Position numbers and translations under genes: made by a program
NCBI RefSeq assembly: GCF_003946655.1
Contig: NZ_RHOV01000007.1
Location: 1-64,000, forward strand
Direction of reading: 5' to 3'
Length of the DNA stretch: 64,000 nucleotides
Source of the DNA: Lapidilactobacillus achengensis
GTDB lineage: Bacteria; Bacillota; Bacilli; Lactobacillales; Lactobacillaceae
The notes under the pieces: model-generated
What the model saw: the letters and a program-made list of their open reading frames with translations, nothing else
Database searches by the model: none
What the model was told of the DNA's origin: nothing
Part shown: positions 56,467 through 64,000 of the stretch, piece after piece
How the letters are laid out: each line of letters starts with the position of its first letter
How positions within the stretch are numbered: the stretch's first letter is position 1

Positions 56467-56632
56467 AGGTCGGGCTGGGGGTGGTGGAACGCGGCGGGCT
56501 GGGGGTGGTGGAACGCGGCGGGCACGACTTGAAGCTTTTCGGAAACCCGCCGAAAATCTTCAAGCTCGGCCTTATTGTAGGCGATAAATCGCCAACAATA
56601 ATATCGCGGCTGACTCACCCCCAGCCCGACCT
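56467..56632. repeat. multi-branch inverted-repeat element with duplicated arm
   Basis: A 16-bp perfect arm AGGTCGGGCTGGGGGT (56467-56482) pairs with ACCCCCAGCCCGACCT (56617-56632). Inside are two hairpins: 56528-56564 (CTTGAAG/CTTCAAG plus TTTTCGG/CCGAAAA) and 56572-56601 (TTATTGT/ACAATAA plus GGCGAT/ATCGCC). A 24-bp unit containing most of the left arm is tandemly duplicated (56471-56494, 56495-56518), so two left arms compete for one right arm. Confidence 0.8.
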
Positions 56633-56664
56633 TCCGCCTGACGAACGAACAGCCCACCAACGCC

Positions 56665-56785
56665 AGAGTGCGAACCATCCCGGTAGCTTCTGAGCATTAT
56701 CCTAGCAATTGTTTTGGAAGCCGCACTATGCTTCCGGAACCTTTGCGTAGCTAAGCGCAAGAAGCTAGGTCGGCGAACACGTTTC
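56665..56785 (+). repeat. dispersed hairpin repeat, copy D
   Basis: 121 bp in the same orientation as copy C. The outer stem is degraded (ACCATCCCGG against CCTAGGTCGG), GGAAGC/GCTTCC is intact, and the GCAATTGTT/AACCTTTGC stem has two mismatches. Probably an older or less constrained copy. Confidence 0.85.
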
Positions 56786-56948
56786 AGCGCCACGCTCCGC
56801 TCCAGCCGCTTAGCCTTATCTGATTAGGTTAAACATCCATATTTACAAGCAAGCTATATCCAATTGATTTAGTGTCACGCAGTTGGCAATCATGATTTTG
56901 TCGGTTTGATGATTAAATCCTGCATACTGTGCGTGGCATCACTCGTGG

Positions 56949-56968
56949 ACACGTATTTAAATACGTGT
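56949..56968. promoter_or_regulatory. 20-bp perfect palindrome upstream of hicAB
   Basis: ACACGTATTTAAATACGTGT is fully self-complementary. It lies about 45 bp before the hicA remnant. HicB antitoxins often repress their operon through palindromic sites, so this is a candidate operator. Confidence 0.5.
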
Positions 56969-57010
56969 TAGAGTTAATGCTGAATTCAGCTAGTTGTCAA
57001 AAGTTCCAAT

Positions 57011-57211
57011 CAAGAAAGGCTAACAAGATACTTAGGCAAGATGGTTGGGTATGAAGTTAGAACTACTGTTGATCACCTTCCCTTCATGCATCCAAACAAG
57101 CCTGTAATTGTAACGGTTCCACAACCTGTCATGAACTTACCGCTCGGAACGCATAATAGCAGCTGCAAACAGGCCGGATCAAGTGGGACCCGACTTGGTA
57201 TCCAAGAATAA
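57011..57211 (+). pseudogene. hicA: hicA toxin remnant (frameshifted)
   Basis: Translation gives KILRQDGW in one frame, then YEVRTTVDHLPFMHPNKPVIVTVPQPVMNLPLGTHNSSCKQAG in the next, a clear HicA sequence interrupted by one extra G in GATGGTTGGGTATGAAG (57040-57056). The catalytic GSHH motif has become VDHL, so the key His is lost as well, and no start codon or SD is evident. HicA is an mRNA interferase; this copy should be inactive. The intact hicB follows. Confidence 0.8.
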
Positions 57212-57231
57212 ACATGAAGGAGCCCGCTAAC

Positions 57232-57711
57232 ATGAAATATTTATATATCGCGACACTTACAAAAAATAAAAGCAATCAATACGAAGTTGAATTTCCTGAT
57301 CTGGCACCCAATGCCGCAACATTTGGCGATAATCTACCGAAAGCAATGTCCATGGCTAAGGACGCGCTGGAAGGCTATTTATTGGTCGCGGAGGATTATC
57401 ACGTAAAACTGCCAAAACCCTCCAGTGAAAATGTCACCTCTGTACTTCCCGGCCAACTGATAATGCCCGTAGAAGTTGATACAACTATTGCTCGTGAACG
57501 CGCGGCAAACAAACTCGTCAAGAAGACCTTAACTATTCCCAAATATCTTAACGACCTGGGAAATGAAAATGGCATCAATTTTAGCGCGACGCTGACGGCG
57601 GCGCTTGAAAAAAAGCTGGGAATCAGATCCCAACCTTTAGGGAGCGCCGGCGGTACAAATCAAAATGTACCGCCGCTTGACCGCAATAATTCGCAAGTGA
57701 TCGATAAATAG
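57232..57711 (+). CDS. hicB: HicB family antitoxin
   Basis: A 159-residue antitoxin. The N-terminal HicB fold has YLYIATLTKNKSNQYEVEFPDLAPNAATFGDNLPKAMSMAKDALEGYL; the C-terminal KKTLTIPKYLNDLGNENGINFSATLTAALEKKLGI is a ribbon-helix-helix DNA-binding module. It would neutralise HicA and repress its own operon. AAGGAG lies 9 nt before the ATG at 57232. Its toxin partner is decayed, so it may be an orphan regulator or on the way to loss. Confidence 0.93.
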   Translation: MKYLYIATLTKNKSNQYEVEFPDLAPNAATFGDNLPKAMSMAKDALEGYLLVAEDYHVKLPKPSSENVTSVLPGQLIMPVEVDTTIARERAANKLVKKTLTIPKYLNDLGNENGINFSATLTAALEKKLGIRSQPLGSAGGTNQNVPPLDRNNSQVIDK

Positions 57712-57717
57712 GCAAAC

Positions 57718-57762
57718 AAAAAAGCGACCGTAGCCGCCTTAATTGGCGATGATGGTCGCTTT
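57718..57762 (-). terminator. intrinsic terminator of rplJL
   Basis: On the minus strand AAAGCGACC..GCC pairs with GGC..GGTCGCTTT and a T run. It lies 24 nt after the rplL stop and faces hicB. Confidence 0.88.
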
Positions 57763-57785
57763 CGCTTGTTTTAAAGTTGTCCTGC

Positions 57786-58154
57786 TTACTTGAAAGTAAC
57801 AGTAGCGCCGACTTCTTCAAGTTTAGCTTTGATTGCTTCTGCATCTTCAGGAGCAACTGCTTCCTTGATGATTGAAGGAGCTTTGTCAACTAAGCCTTTA
57901 GCGTCTTTCAAGCCTAATTCAGTGATTTCACGAACAGCCTTGATGACCTTAACTTTTTCTTGGCCTACTTCAGTCAATTCAACATTGACTTCAGTTGGTT
58001 CTGCGTCAGCAGCAGCTGCGCCAGCACCAGCAGCAGCTACAGGAGCAGCTGCAGTAACGCCAAATTCTTCTTCGATTGCTTTAACTAAATCGTTTAATTC
58101 TAAGATTGTTGCATCTTTTAATTGATCAACAATTGCTTGTGTGTCTAAAGCCAT
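57786..58154 (-). CDS. rplL: 50S ribosomal protein L7/L12
   Basis: A 122-residue stalk protein: N-terminal dimerisation helices, Ala/Gly hinge (about 36-52) and C-terminal factor-binding domain ([27 protein letters not shown]). ATG at 58154 has GGAGGAAA. Confidence 0.98.
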   Translation of the reverse strand: MALDTQAIVDQLKDATILELNDLVKAIEEEFGVTAAAPVAAAGAGAAAADAEPTEVNVELTEVGQEKVKVIKAVREITELGLKDAKGLVDKAPSIIKEAVAPEDAEAIKAKLEEVGATVTFK

Positions 58155-58199
58155 TTTATTTTCCTCCAATTAGTTGGGTATGATTAACTTAAGCGGAAC

Positions 58200-58706
58200 T
58201 TAAGCTGCTGGTTCATCGTCTTTTGCTTCGGCAACAGCCTTAACAGCATAAGCGACATTGCGAATAGGTGCTTGTAATACAGAAAGTAACATTGAAAGCA
58301 TCCCGTCGCGGTTTGGCAAGGTAGCCAATTCGTTGATGGCTTCCAAAGTAGCAACTTTACCTTCAATGATGCCGCCCTTGATTTCAAGCGCGTCAACCGT
58401 CTTAGCAAAGTTAGCCATGATCCGTGCTGGAGCAACAACGTCGTCATATGAAAAGGCAACGGCGGTTGGACCAGTGAATGTTTCGTCTAAGCCTTCGTAA
58501 CCAGCCTTGTCAGCGGCACGACGTAAATAGGTATTCTTAACGACCTTCATCTCAACCCCTGCTTCACGTAATTGCTTACGTAATTCAGTTGCTTGAGCAA
58601 CAGTCAAACCCAAATAGTCAACCACAACAGCGGACTTAGCCCGTGAGAACTTGTCGAAAACTTCATCAACAACAACGGCTTTTTTTGCGATAATTGCTTC
58701 ACTCAT
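58200..58706 (-). CDS. rplJ: 50S ribosomal protein L10
   Basis: A 168-residue stalk base protein: [42 protein letters not shown] is typical, and the C-terminal helix binds L7/L12. ATG at 58706 has GGAGGTG. Preceded by its own leader and promoter. Confidence 0.98.
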   Translation of the reverse strand: MSEAIIAKKAVVVDEVFDKFSRAKSAVVVDYLGLTVAQATELRKQLREAGVEMKVVKNTYLRRAADKAGYEGLDETFTGPTAVAFSYDDVVAPARIMANFAKTVDALEIKGGIIEGKVATLEAINELATLPNRDGMLSMLLSVLQAPIRNVAYAVKAVAEAKDDEPAA

Positions 58707-58754
58707 TTGATTCACCTCCACATATTCATTATTTCTCTACGAGGAGCCCGAAAG

Positions 58755-58862
58755 AAAAAATCTCCGCGTCCAAAGACACAGAGATTCTGATTACTCATTC
58801 ATCATCTGGCCTCGGCAGGATATTAAGACGTGAGTCACCTGAGTCTTCGGTAGAAAAACTAT
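58755..58862 (-). promoter_or_regulatory. L10 ribosomal protein leader with attenuator
   Basis: On the minus strand ACTCAGGTGACTCACGTCTTAATATCC and CTGCCGAGG match the L10-leader consensus, followed by a terminator hairpin AATCTCTGTG../..CGCGGAGATT with T6 (58786-58755). L10(L12)4 binding to the leader should lower rplJL expression. Confidence 0.9.
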
Positions 58863-58870
58863 TCTTAAAT

Positions 58871-58899
58871 AAGATAGCACGCCAAGGCATGCTTGTCAA
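58871..58899 (-). promoter_or_regulatory. rplJL promoter
   Basis: On the minus strand TTGACA (58899-58894), 17 nt, TATCTT (58876-58871), between rplA and the L10 leader. Confidence 0.85.
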
Positions 58900-58913
58900 T
58901 CACTGTTCGTTGC

Positions 58914-59603
58914 TTACAACGAGTTAGCGTCAACCGTAACACCAGGGCCGAATGTTGTTGTAACCGTCAAGCTCTTGATGTAAACGCCCTTAGCAGAAGC
59001 TGGGCGGACCCGCACGATGCGGTCATTGAAAGCCTTCAAGTTTTCTAACAATTTCTCGTCTGAGAAGCTGACCTTGCCGATCGGTGCGTGGATCAAACCA
59101 GCTTTGTCAACACGGTAAGTAACCTGACCAGCCTTAACGTCGTTAACAGCCTTGGTAACATCCATTGTTACTGTGCCTGTCTTCGGGTTAGGCATCAAGC
59201 CTTTAGGTCCTAAGACCCGACCTAAACGACCAACTTTAGCCATCATTGGTGGTGTTGCCACAGCAACATCAAAATCCAACCAGCCGCCTTGGATCCGTTC
59301 AACTAAGTCATCAGAACCAACGACATCAGCGCCGGCTTCTTCTGCAGCTTTAGCTTGTGGGCCTTCAGCAAAAACGACCACGCGTTGAGTTTTACCAGTA
59401 CCATTAGGTAAAACCAAAGCGCCCCGGATCTGTTGATCAGCTTGTTTAGGGTCAACGGATAAATTATAAGCAACTTCAACAGTTGCATCGAATTTTGCGA
59501 AATCGATTTGTTTCAATAACGCAACAGCTTCTTCAGCTGAGTATTGTTTGTCTTTATCGACTTGCTTTAGTGCTTCAACGTATTTCTTGCCATGTTTTGG
59601 CAT
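58914..59603 (-). CDS. rplA: 50S ribosomal protein L1
   Basis: A 229-residue L1-stalk protein. [37 protein letters not shown] and [18 protein letters not shown] are diagnostic. ATG at 59603 has GGAGGAAA. Also a translational autorepressor; candidate sites precede both rplA and rplK. Confidence 0.98.
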   Translation of the reverse strand: MPKHGKKYVEALKQVDKDKQYSAEEAVALLKQIDFAKFDATVEVAYNLSVDPKQADQQIRGALVLPNGTGKTQRVVVFAEGPQAKAAEEAGADVVGSDDLVERIQGGWLDFDVAVATPPMMAKVGRLGRVLGPKGLMPNPKTGTVTMDVTKAVNDVKAGQVTYRVDKAGLIHAPIGKVSFSDEKLLENLKAFNDRIVRVRPASAKGVYIKSLTVTTTFGPGVTVDANSL

Positions 59604-59623
59604 TATTTTTCCTCCTTGCAAAT

Positions 59624-59652
59624 GTGGTCAAATGGACTTATAGTCCTCCCAC
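59624..59652 (-). promoter_or_regulatory. candidate L1-binding leader before rplA
   Basis: On the minus strand GTGGGAGGA, an 8-nt loop region, TCCATTT, GA, CCAC. GTGG/CCAC and GGA/TCC flank an asymmetric GA/ATTTGA-type internal loop. The same arrangement occurs before rplK at 60154-60187. Confidence 0.6.
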
Positions 59653-59701
59653 TTGATCAAACAATTTTCATTGTTTATCCGACTAACAATCAGCGAGCAG
59701 T

Positions 59702-60127
59702 TTAGTCAGTGACTTCAAAGCCCATACTTCTTGCAGTACCTTCAACCATGCGCATTGCTGCTTCTACATCAGCGGCGTTTAGGTCTTGCATTTTGGTTTC
59801 GGCAATTTGACGAACTTGGTCTTTAGTGACCTTAGCGACCTTCTTGGTGTTCGGTTCGCCTGAACCATGGTCCACACCAGCAGCCTTCTTCAAAAGAACG
59901 GCAGCTGGAGGGGTCTTCGTTACGAAATCGAATGAACGATCTTCATAAACGGTGATCACAACTGGAATGATCATGCCTGCTTGGTCAGCAGTCCGTGCGT
60001 TGAAATCTTTGGTGAAGCCCATAATGTTGATACCGGCTTGACCTAATGCAGGACCTACTGGAGGCGCTGGCGTTGCCTTACCAGCTGGGATCTGTAACTT
60101 AACGACATTTGCTACTTTTTTTGCCAC
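59702..60127 (-). CDS. rplK: 50S ribosomal protein L11
   Basis: A 141-residue protein, exactly the family length when started at the GTG at 60127 with GGAGG upstream. [28 protein letters not shown] is diagnostic. Forms the GTPase centre with 23S rRNA. Confidence 0.98.
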   Translation of the reverse strand: MAKKVANVVKLQIPAGKATPAPPVGPALGQAGINIMGFTKDFNARTADQAGMIIPVVITVYEDRSFDFVTKTPPAAVLLKKAAGVDHGSGEPNTKKVAKVTKDQVRQIAETKMQDLNAADVEAAMRMVEGTARSMGFEVTD

Positions 60128-60153
60128 GGGATAAAACCTCCTTAATCCGTGTT

Positions 60154-60187
60154 GTGGTAAATGGAGATCAGTGATTTCTCCTCCCAC
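60154..60187 (-). promoter_or_regulatory. candidate L1-binding leader before rplK
   Basis: On the minus strand GTGGGAGGAG, a loop, CTCCATTT, A, CCAC, parallel to the site before rplA. L1 is known to repress the L11-L1 operon by binding an mRNA mimic of its rRNA site. Confidence 0.6.
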
Positions 60188-60296
60188 ATAAAAGCACACT
60201 AGAGTAATATAGCACACTCGGCCGGGCTCTAGCAATACTTCTCAAAATATTATTCAAAAAACTACCATCGAAGCGGCAGTCCGGGTCAAAACCGGC

Positions 60297-60845
60297 TTAA
60301 ACCAGTTTGTCGACTTGGTTGAAATCCAACTCCGCGTTGGTTTCCCGGTTGAACATATCGATAACCACTTTCAACTTCAACTTCTCTGGATCAACTTCGA
60401 TGATTTTACCGGTCATGCTGGCAAACGCGCCATCGATGATCTTGATGGTTTCGCCAACACTGAAGTCAAGTTCCGCATGACGACTACTCATGCCCAAATC
60501 ACGCAAAATATGGTCAATCTCGCTTTGCAACAATGGCGCCGGCTTACTTCCCGCACCGTGACTCCCAACAAACCCAGTGACGCCCGGCGTGTTCCGAACC
60601 ACGAACCAAGCCTGGTCAGTCATCACCATTTCAACCAAGACATAGCCAGGGAAGGTCTTGCGCATCTCTTCTTTTTCCTTGCCATTCTTGATTTCGCGTT
60701 CGCTTTGTTCCGGCACGATCACCCGAAAAATATTATTTTCCATTCCCATTGATTGGGCCCGGGATTCCAAGTTTGCCTTCACTTTATTCTCATACCCAGA
60801 ATAAGTGTGGAGCACATACCAATGTTTTGCTACTGATTCAACCAT
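60297..60845 (-). CDS. nusG: transcription termination/antitermination factor NusG
   Basis: A 182-residue NusG: NGN domain (KHWYVLHTYSGYENKVKANLE, FPGYVLVEMVMTDQAWFVVRNTPGVTGFVG) and KOW domain (GETIKIIDGAFASMTGKIIEVD). ATG at 60845 has AAAGGAA upstream. Confidence 0.98.
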   Translation of the reverse strand: MVESVAKHWYVLHTYSGYENKVKANLESRAQSMGMENNIFRVIVPEQSEREIKNGKEKEEMRKTFPGYVLVEMVMTDQAWFVVRNTPGVTGFVGSHGAGSKPAPLLQSEIDHILRDLGMSSRHAELDFSVGETIKIIDGAFASMTGKIIEVDPEKLKLKVVIDMFNRETNAELDFNQVDKLV

Positions 60846-60967
60846 TTTGCTGATTCCTTTCTTTTTTGCCAAAATAAAAAAACTCCGCCAACACGAAGTT
60901 TTCTGATTGACCTTAGTATACTGAAAAAATGACCATGCTGCAAGTCACAAGCGATTTTTTACTGAAA

Positions 60968-61153
60968 CTATTTCAAAACAAACAGTTTCAATAACTTGTT
61001 GATCACGAAATCGCACAACGCGAAATATGCCGCAAACAGAACAGAAGTCGAAACAACCACCCAGCTGTCTTTCCGTGTTTGCTTCATTGTTGGCCATTCG
61101 ACCAATTTCATTTCTTGACCCACGCTACCGAAAAATTTAAATAACCGTTTCAT
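60968..61153 (-). CDS. secE: preprotein translocase subunit SecE
   Basis: A 61-residue single-span protein: amphipathic EMKLVEWPTMKQTRKDSWVVV then the membrane helix VSTSVLFAAYFALCDFVINKLL. Part of SecYEG. SD GGAGTTAG. Confidence 0.96.
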   Translation of the reverse strand: MKRLFKFFGSVGQEMKLVEWPTMKQTRKDSWVVVSTSVLFAAYFALCDFVINKLLKLFVLK

Positions 61154-61206
61154 TCGCCTAACTCCTCAATTCCGACACCCAGACAGACCTTGCGCGATCT
61201 GGGTAC

Positions 61207-61356
61207 TTATCTGGTTTCTTTGTGCAGGGTATGTTTCCCGCAATGTTTACAAAACTTCTTAACTTCAAGCCGCTCAGTCCGTTGGTTATTCTCGGAAATC
61301 GTGTAATTTCGCGATCCACAAACGGTACAAGCCAGCGCAACTTTCTTAACTGCCAT
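61207..61356 (-). CDS. rpmG: 50S ribosomal protein L33
   Basis: A 49-residue protein read directly from the sequence: [18 protein letters not shown], then a [17 protein letters not shown] end. Two CxxC pairs make it the zinc-binding (C+) form. SD AAGGTGG before ATG. It is 53 bp upstream of secE in the usual rpmG-secE-nusG order. Confidence 0.95.
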   Translation of the reverse strand: MAVKKVALACTVCGSRNYTISENNQRTERLEVKKFCKHCGKHTLHKETR

Positions 61357-61546
61357 CTAGATTCCACCTTTTAAACTAGGTTAAATTTAGCATACCACCC
61401 ACAAAAAAGCAAGCGCCGCCGGGGAAAAGAATGGGACGGCGCCCAGCAAAACAGACGCCGGCAGTCCTCATAAATCCCGAAATTGATTGGCGGGATTCTG
61501 GTCGATCGGACATTGAGCGGTCCAGCAGCCACGAACGTGACCAAAC

Positions 61547-61572
61547 AAAAAGCCGCACAATGGCAGCTTTTT
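61547..61572 (-). terminator. probable terminator of the sigma factor gene
   Basis: AAAAAGC and GCTTTTT arms with inner GC/GC pairs on the minus strand, directly after the sigma factor stop. The stem is AT-rich. Confidence 0.6.
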
Positions 61573-61584
61573 ATCCACCCTAGT

Positions 61585-62151
61585 TCAAATTAGAAACCGT
61601 TTCAACTTGATCCGGCAACGCTCGATTCCGCGCTCCAATTGCTGGGGCGTACACCCCAACCGCTGACAAGTCGCGTCAACTTCGGCTTCATGAACAGCCA
61701 CGCGGAAAGCCTGTAACTCGAAATAGGATAAAGTATCAAGATAGTGCGCGAAATCCCAGAAAATAATTTCCGGGAACACACCCTGCCCTTGCCAATCATA
61801 CGGGAGCGACTCTTCACCAAGTTTGGAATCATACGAGATACTCTCGACGTCCGCACGACGTTTTAACGCCAATTCTCGACGAACCAAACTTCGCATATGA
61901 TTATGGAAACGTAATTTGAAGAAAGCACCAAACTGACAATCGTGCTGTGTGCAAAACAATAGGCAGGTCTGATAACAAACGATCCGAGCCTCTTGTTGCC
62001 ACTCATCCGGTCCAAAGAATCGCAAATAGTATTGATGCGACGCGTTTTGGATCATCGGTTGATATTTTGTCACTAGTGCTTCCAGCGCTTCCGAATCTCC
62101 AGTCTGCTGGACCGCGGTGATTAGTGCAAGTTCTGCTTGATTAACGCCCAT
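61585..62151 (-). CDS. sigma-70 family RNA polymerase sigma factor (SigH/ComX-like)
   Basis: A protein of 188 residues. Region 2 is visible as EALVTKYQPMIQNASHQYYL, WQQEARIVCYQTCLLFC and FKLRFHNHMRSLVRRELALKRRADVESI; the C-terminal part is a region-4-like helical segment (LSYFELQAFRVAVHEAEVDATCQRLGCTPQQLERGIERCRIKLK). Position between rpmG and rlmB is where sigH/comX-like genes sit in Firmicutes. May control competence genes. ATG at 62151 with GGAGAG upstream. Confidence 0.88.
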   Translation of the reverse strand: MGVNQAELALITAVQQTGDSEALEALVTKYQPMIQNASHQYYLRFFGPDEWQQEARIVCYQTCLLFCTQHDCQFGAFFKLRFHNHMRSLVRRELALKRRADVESISYDSKLGEESLPYDWQGQGVFPEIIFWDFAHYLDTLSYFELQAFRVAVHEAEVDATCQRLGCTPQQLERGIERCRIKLKRFLI

Positions 62152-62284
62152 ACAACATCTCTCCAATATGGGCACTTTCTGACTCTTTCATCTTACCTAA
62201 TTATATTCAATAGATAAAGCGAACAAGTGTTTATTAGCACATTATGGGCAATTATGAGAATTAATATTCAAATTAGGCCGTATA

Positions 62285-63256
62285 TTAATCTTTGGTAACC
62301 AAAGGATGCCGCTGATCGAAGACGTGATAGAGCAAGACCGAGGTGGCCACACTGGCGTTCAAGCTTTGGACATGACCAATCATCGGGATGGTCACTAACC
62401 CGTCGACGGTTTTGGCAACCAGCGGCGAGATGCCCTTGCCTTCATTACCGATCACCAAGGCCATGGGTCCTCGGCTATTCCATTGACGGTAATCTTCGCC
62501 GGCCATTGCGGTCCCAAAGACCCAAATACCCTGATCTTTTAATTCCTTGATCGTTGCGACCAGGTTGGTGACCCGCGCGACCGGCACATGTTCCAACGCC
62601 CCAGTCGCCGTTTTCGCAACGACGGCGGTGACCCCTACCGATCGACGCTTGGGGATGATCACCCCGTGCGCGCCGATCGCATCGGCGGTCCGCAGGATCG
62701 AGCCGAGATTGTGCGGATCATTCAAATTATCCAAAATAATCAATAAAGGCGCTTCATCTTTCGCGGCGGCCTGAGCCAAGATCGTACTGACCGGCACATA
62801 ATCATACGGCGCGACGGTGATCAAGATGCCTTGATGATTGCCTTGATCGGTCAATTCGTCCAAGCGAGTCTTGGGAACCTCTTGCAGGACCAAGCGATGC
62901 TGACTGGCAAATTCCCGGGCTTGATCCGCTAACTCACCATGCAACCCTTTTTGGAGGAAAATCTTGTTGACCTTATCGGCCGCGCCATCATTGATGAATG
63001 ACAAAGCCGCGTGTTTGCCGTAAATAAATTCAGTTTCCGGCTGCAAGGCCTGATCTGACTGTTGCTCGTTGTCAGCTTCTGGTTGTGCTCGTTGCAGGCG
63101 GTCACGCCGTTCATAGCGGTCGCTTCCCCGAGGACCAGCGGAGGACCGGCGTTGTGGCCGGCGACCTGAACGTTCGTTGCCCCGGTCTTTGCCACAACCA
63201 TTGTCCCGGTCATTCCCGCGTTCTGGACGCGACGCCCCTGTACGCTTATTCTTCAT
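62285..63256 (-). CDS. rlmB: 23S rRNA (guanosine(2251)-2'-O)-methyltransferase RlmB
   Basis: A 323-residue SpoU methyltransferase. Residues 1-75 are an Arg/Gly/Asp/Gln-rich extension; the L30e-like substrate domain starts at [12 protein letters not shown]; knotted-domain motifs are [26 protein letters not shown] and [19 protein letters not shown]. Overlaps mrnC by 11 bp. Confidence 0.95.
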   Translation of the reverse strand: MKNKRTGASRPERGNDRDNGCGKDRGNERSGRRPQRRSSAGPRGSDRYERRDRLQRAQPEADNEQQSDQALQPETEFIYGKHAALSFINDGAADKVNKIFLQKGLHGELADQAREFASQHRLVLQEVPKTRLDELTDQGNHQGILITVAPYDYVPVSTILAQAAAKDEAPLLIILDNLNDPHNLGSILRTADAIGAHGVIIPKRRSVGVTAVVAKTATGALEHVPVARVTNLVATIKELKDQGIWVFGTAMAGEDYRQWNSRGPMALVIGNEGKGISPLVAKTVDGLVTIPMIGHVQSLNASVATSVLLYHVFDQRHPLVTKD

Positions 63257-63686
63257 GATTTTGCTCTCCTTCGGCTGCTTCAGCCGCTTCGATCGTGGTG
63301 ATACACCATTGGGCCAATTCCGTGATCCGTTCCGTCGCGGCGGCCAACTTCAAATAGCCGAAAACCGCTTCAAATCCAGTGGACTGACGATAGGTTGTCA
63401 CCGAAGCGTTCTTCGCTTTGGTATAGCTTTTGGCGTTGCGCCCCCGATGGAAAATGCTGATCTCGGTCGCGGTCAGCACCCCTTGGGCCAACATCGTTTG
63501 AATCAGAAAAGCTTGGGCCTTGGCTGAGACATAGTGGACCGCCCGCTTTTGCAATTGATTGGGCTTGGAAAAGCCTAACTCCAGTAAATGCTGGCGAACG
63601 AAAACCTCATAAACCCCATCACCTAGGTAGGCCAAGGCGATGCCATTCAATTGCTGGGCTAAATTTGTATTGACTGGTTGACTCAT
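63246..63686 (-). CDS. mrnC: Mini-ribonuclease 3
   Basis: A 146-residue RNase III domain without a dsRNA-binding domain. [18 protein letters not shown] (catalytic Asp), [17 protein letters not shown] and [11 protein letters not shown] are diagnostic. It matures 23S rRNA ends. ATG at 63686 overlaps the cysS stop as ATGA. Confidence 0.95.
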   Translation of the reverse strand: MSQPVNTNLAQQLNGIALAYLGDGVYEVFVRQHLLELGFSKPNQLQKRAVHYVSAKAQAFLIQTMLAQGVLTATEISIFHRGRNAKSYTKAKNASVTTYRQSTGFEAVFGYLKLAAATERITELAQWCITTIEAAEAAEGEQNHEE

Positions 63687-64000
63687 TGTCGGCGCCACCT
63701 CGTTCCTTGGGCCGTATCTTCCAAAATAATCTGACGAGCGGCTAACTCGTCACGGATCCGATCGCTGGTCGCGTAGTCTTTAGCTGCCCGCGCCGCATTG
63801 CGCGCCACGATCAGATCAGCGACTTCGCTATCAACGCCTTCGGTTTGGCTGAGATCCACGCCGAAAACCGCCAGAAATTCATCCAGTTGACCCACATAAG
63901 CCATCAGATCATCCAATTTAACCGCCGGCGCCGCCGCATATTTATTGGCGCTGCGAATAAATTCGTGGACCACCGCGAGCCCGTTTTGGACATTGAAATC
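63683..64000 (-). CDS. cysS: cysteine--tRNA ligase, C-terminal part (runs off right edge)
   Basis: The frame is open to the window edge and encodes the CysRS C-terminal helical domain: [21 protein letters not shown], then [45 protein letters not shown], the typical end. The catalytic domain is outside. cysS-mrnC-rlmB is a conserved Firmicutes order. Confidence 0.95.
   Translation of the reverse strand, partial: DFNVQNGLAVVHEFIRSANKYAAAPAVKLDDLMAYVGQLDEFLAVFGVDLSQTEGVDSEVADLIVARNAARAAKDYATSDRIRDELAARQIILEDTAQGTRWRRQ

Larger units (their letters stand above)
56165..57010. other. accessory non-coding region with structured repeats
   Basis: About 850 bp without a supported intact gene. It holds repeat copies C and D, the multi-branch inverted-repeat element between them, then a lower-GC stretch with a 20-bp palindrome leading into the hicA remnant. 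Composition changes abruptly from GC-rich (56400-56650) to AT-rich (after 56820). Confidence 0.7.

Noticed and set aside
56455-56525. CRISPR-like short repeats
   Set aside because: Only two adjacent 24-bp units without spacers; a tandem duplication, not an array.
56232-56693. Long open frames crossing repeat copies C and D on both strands
   Set aside because: They arise from the stop-poor, GC-rich repeats, overlap each other on both strands, and contain no known domain.

Overview
The window looks like a chromosomal segment of a low-GC Gram-positive bacterium of the family Lactobacillaceae, with roughly half G+C. The evidence is the gene set: PepV, PepQ, CcpA, Rex, IreB-RuvX-YrzB, YabA, DarA, CbpB, ECF-type FolT, a T-box-controlled alaS, CIRCE-controlled groESL, a small SRP RNA and AGGAGG-type ribosome binding sites. 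The genus cannot be fixed from sequence alone. Most genes lie on the minus strand, co-directional with the rRNA operon that leaves the left edge and with the cysS-to-rplL cluster at the right edge.

Layout. 1-830: 5' end of a 16S rRNA gene with two tandem sigma-A promoters, preceded by an S1-domain protein. 1250-9500: ferredoxin-NADP reductase, PgpA-like protein, a yutF/yutD-type cluster, a GDPD protein, an ArsR sensor and PepV. 9600-16000: ASCH protein, class A PBP, and the divergent ccpA/pepQ pair with cre-like sites. 16300-23400: YtxH/DUF948 envelope pair, MscS, CbpB, glycerol facilitator, murI-rdgB-phosphoesterase operon, YslB, thioredoxin. 23450-30850: mutS2, cvpA-zapA, yrzB-ruvX-ireB, then alaS with its T-box leader. 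30880-35530: FGE-like protein coupled to cshB, nrnA, ytoI. 35780-41760: groEL-groES (CIRCE), CPBP protease, rex, ABC-F ATPase. 41940-46900: orphan PTS IIB, tsaD-rimI-tsaB, folT behind a THF riboswitch, acyl-ACP thioesterase. 47050-54500: rsmI-yabA-holB-darA-tmk-yaaL-recR-ybaB-dnaX replication/repair cluster, SRP RNA, tadA. 54650-57710: PucR-type regulator, RsmC-like methyltransferase, then an accessory stretch with structured repeats and a decayed hicA beside an intact hicB. 57780-64000: rplL-rplJ-rplA-rplK-nusG-secE-rpmG, a sigma factor, rlmB, mrnC, cysS (cut by the edge).

Most of the window is ordinary core genome. The least ordinary content is non-coding. A dispersed repeat of about 120 bp (3031-3152, 21202-21322, 56284-56405, 56665-56785, plus a fragment at 3158-3192) folds into one long hairpin with compensatory base changes between copies. 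Two of its copies contain the stop codon of a neighbouring gene. Between the last two copies lies a different multi-branched inverted-repeat element with a duplicated, G-rich 5' arm. Together with the decayed toxin gene this makes 56.2-57.7 kb the accessory hotspot. No CRISPR array, transposase, prophage or tRNA gene was seen.
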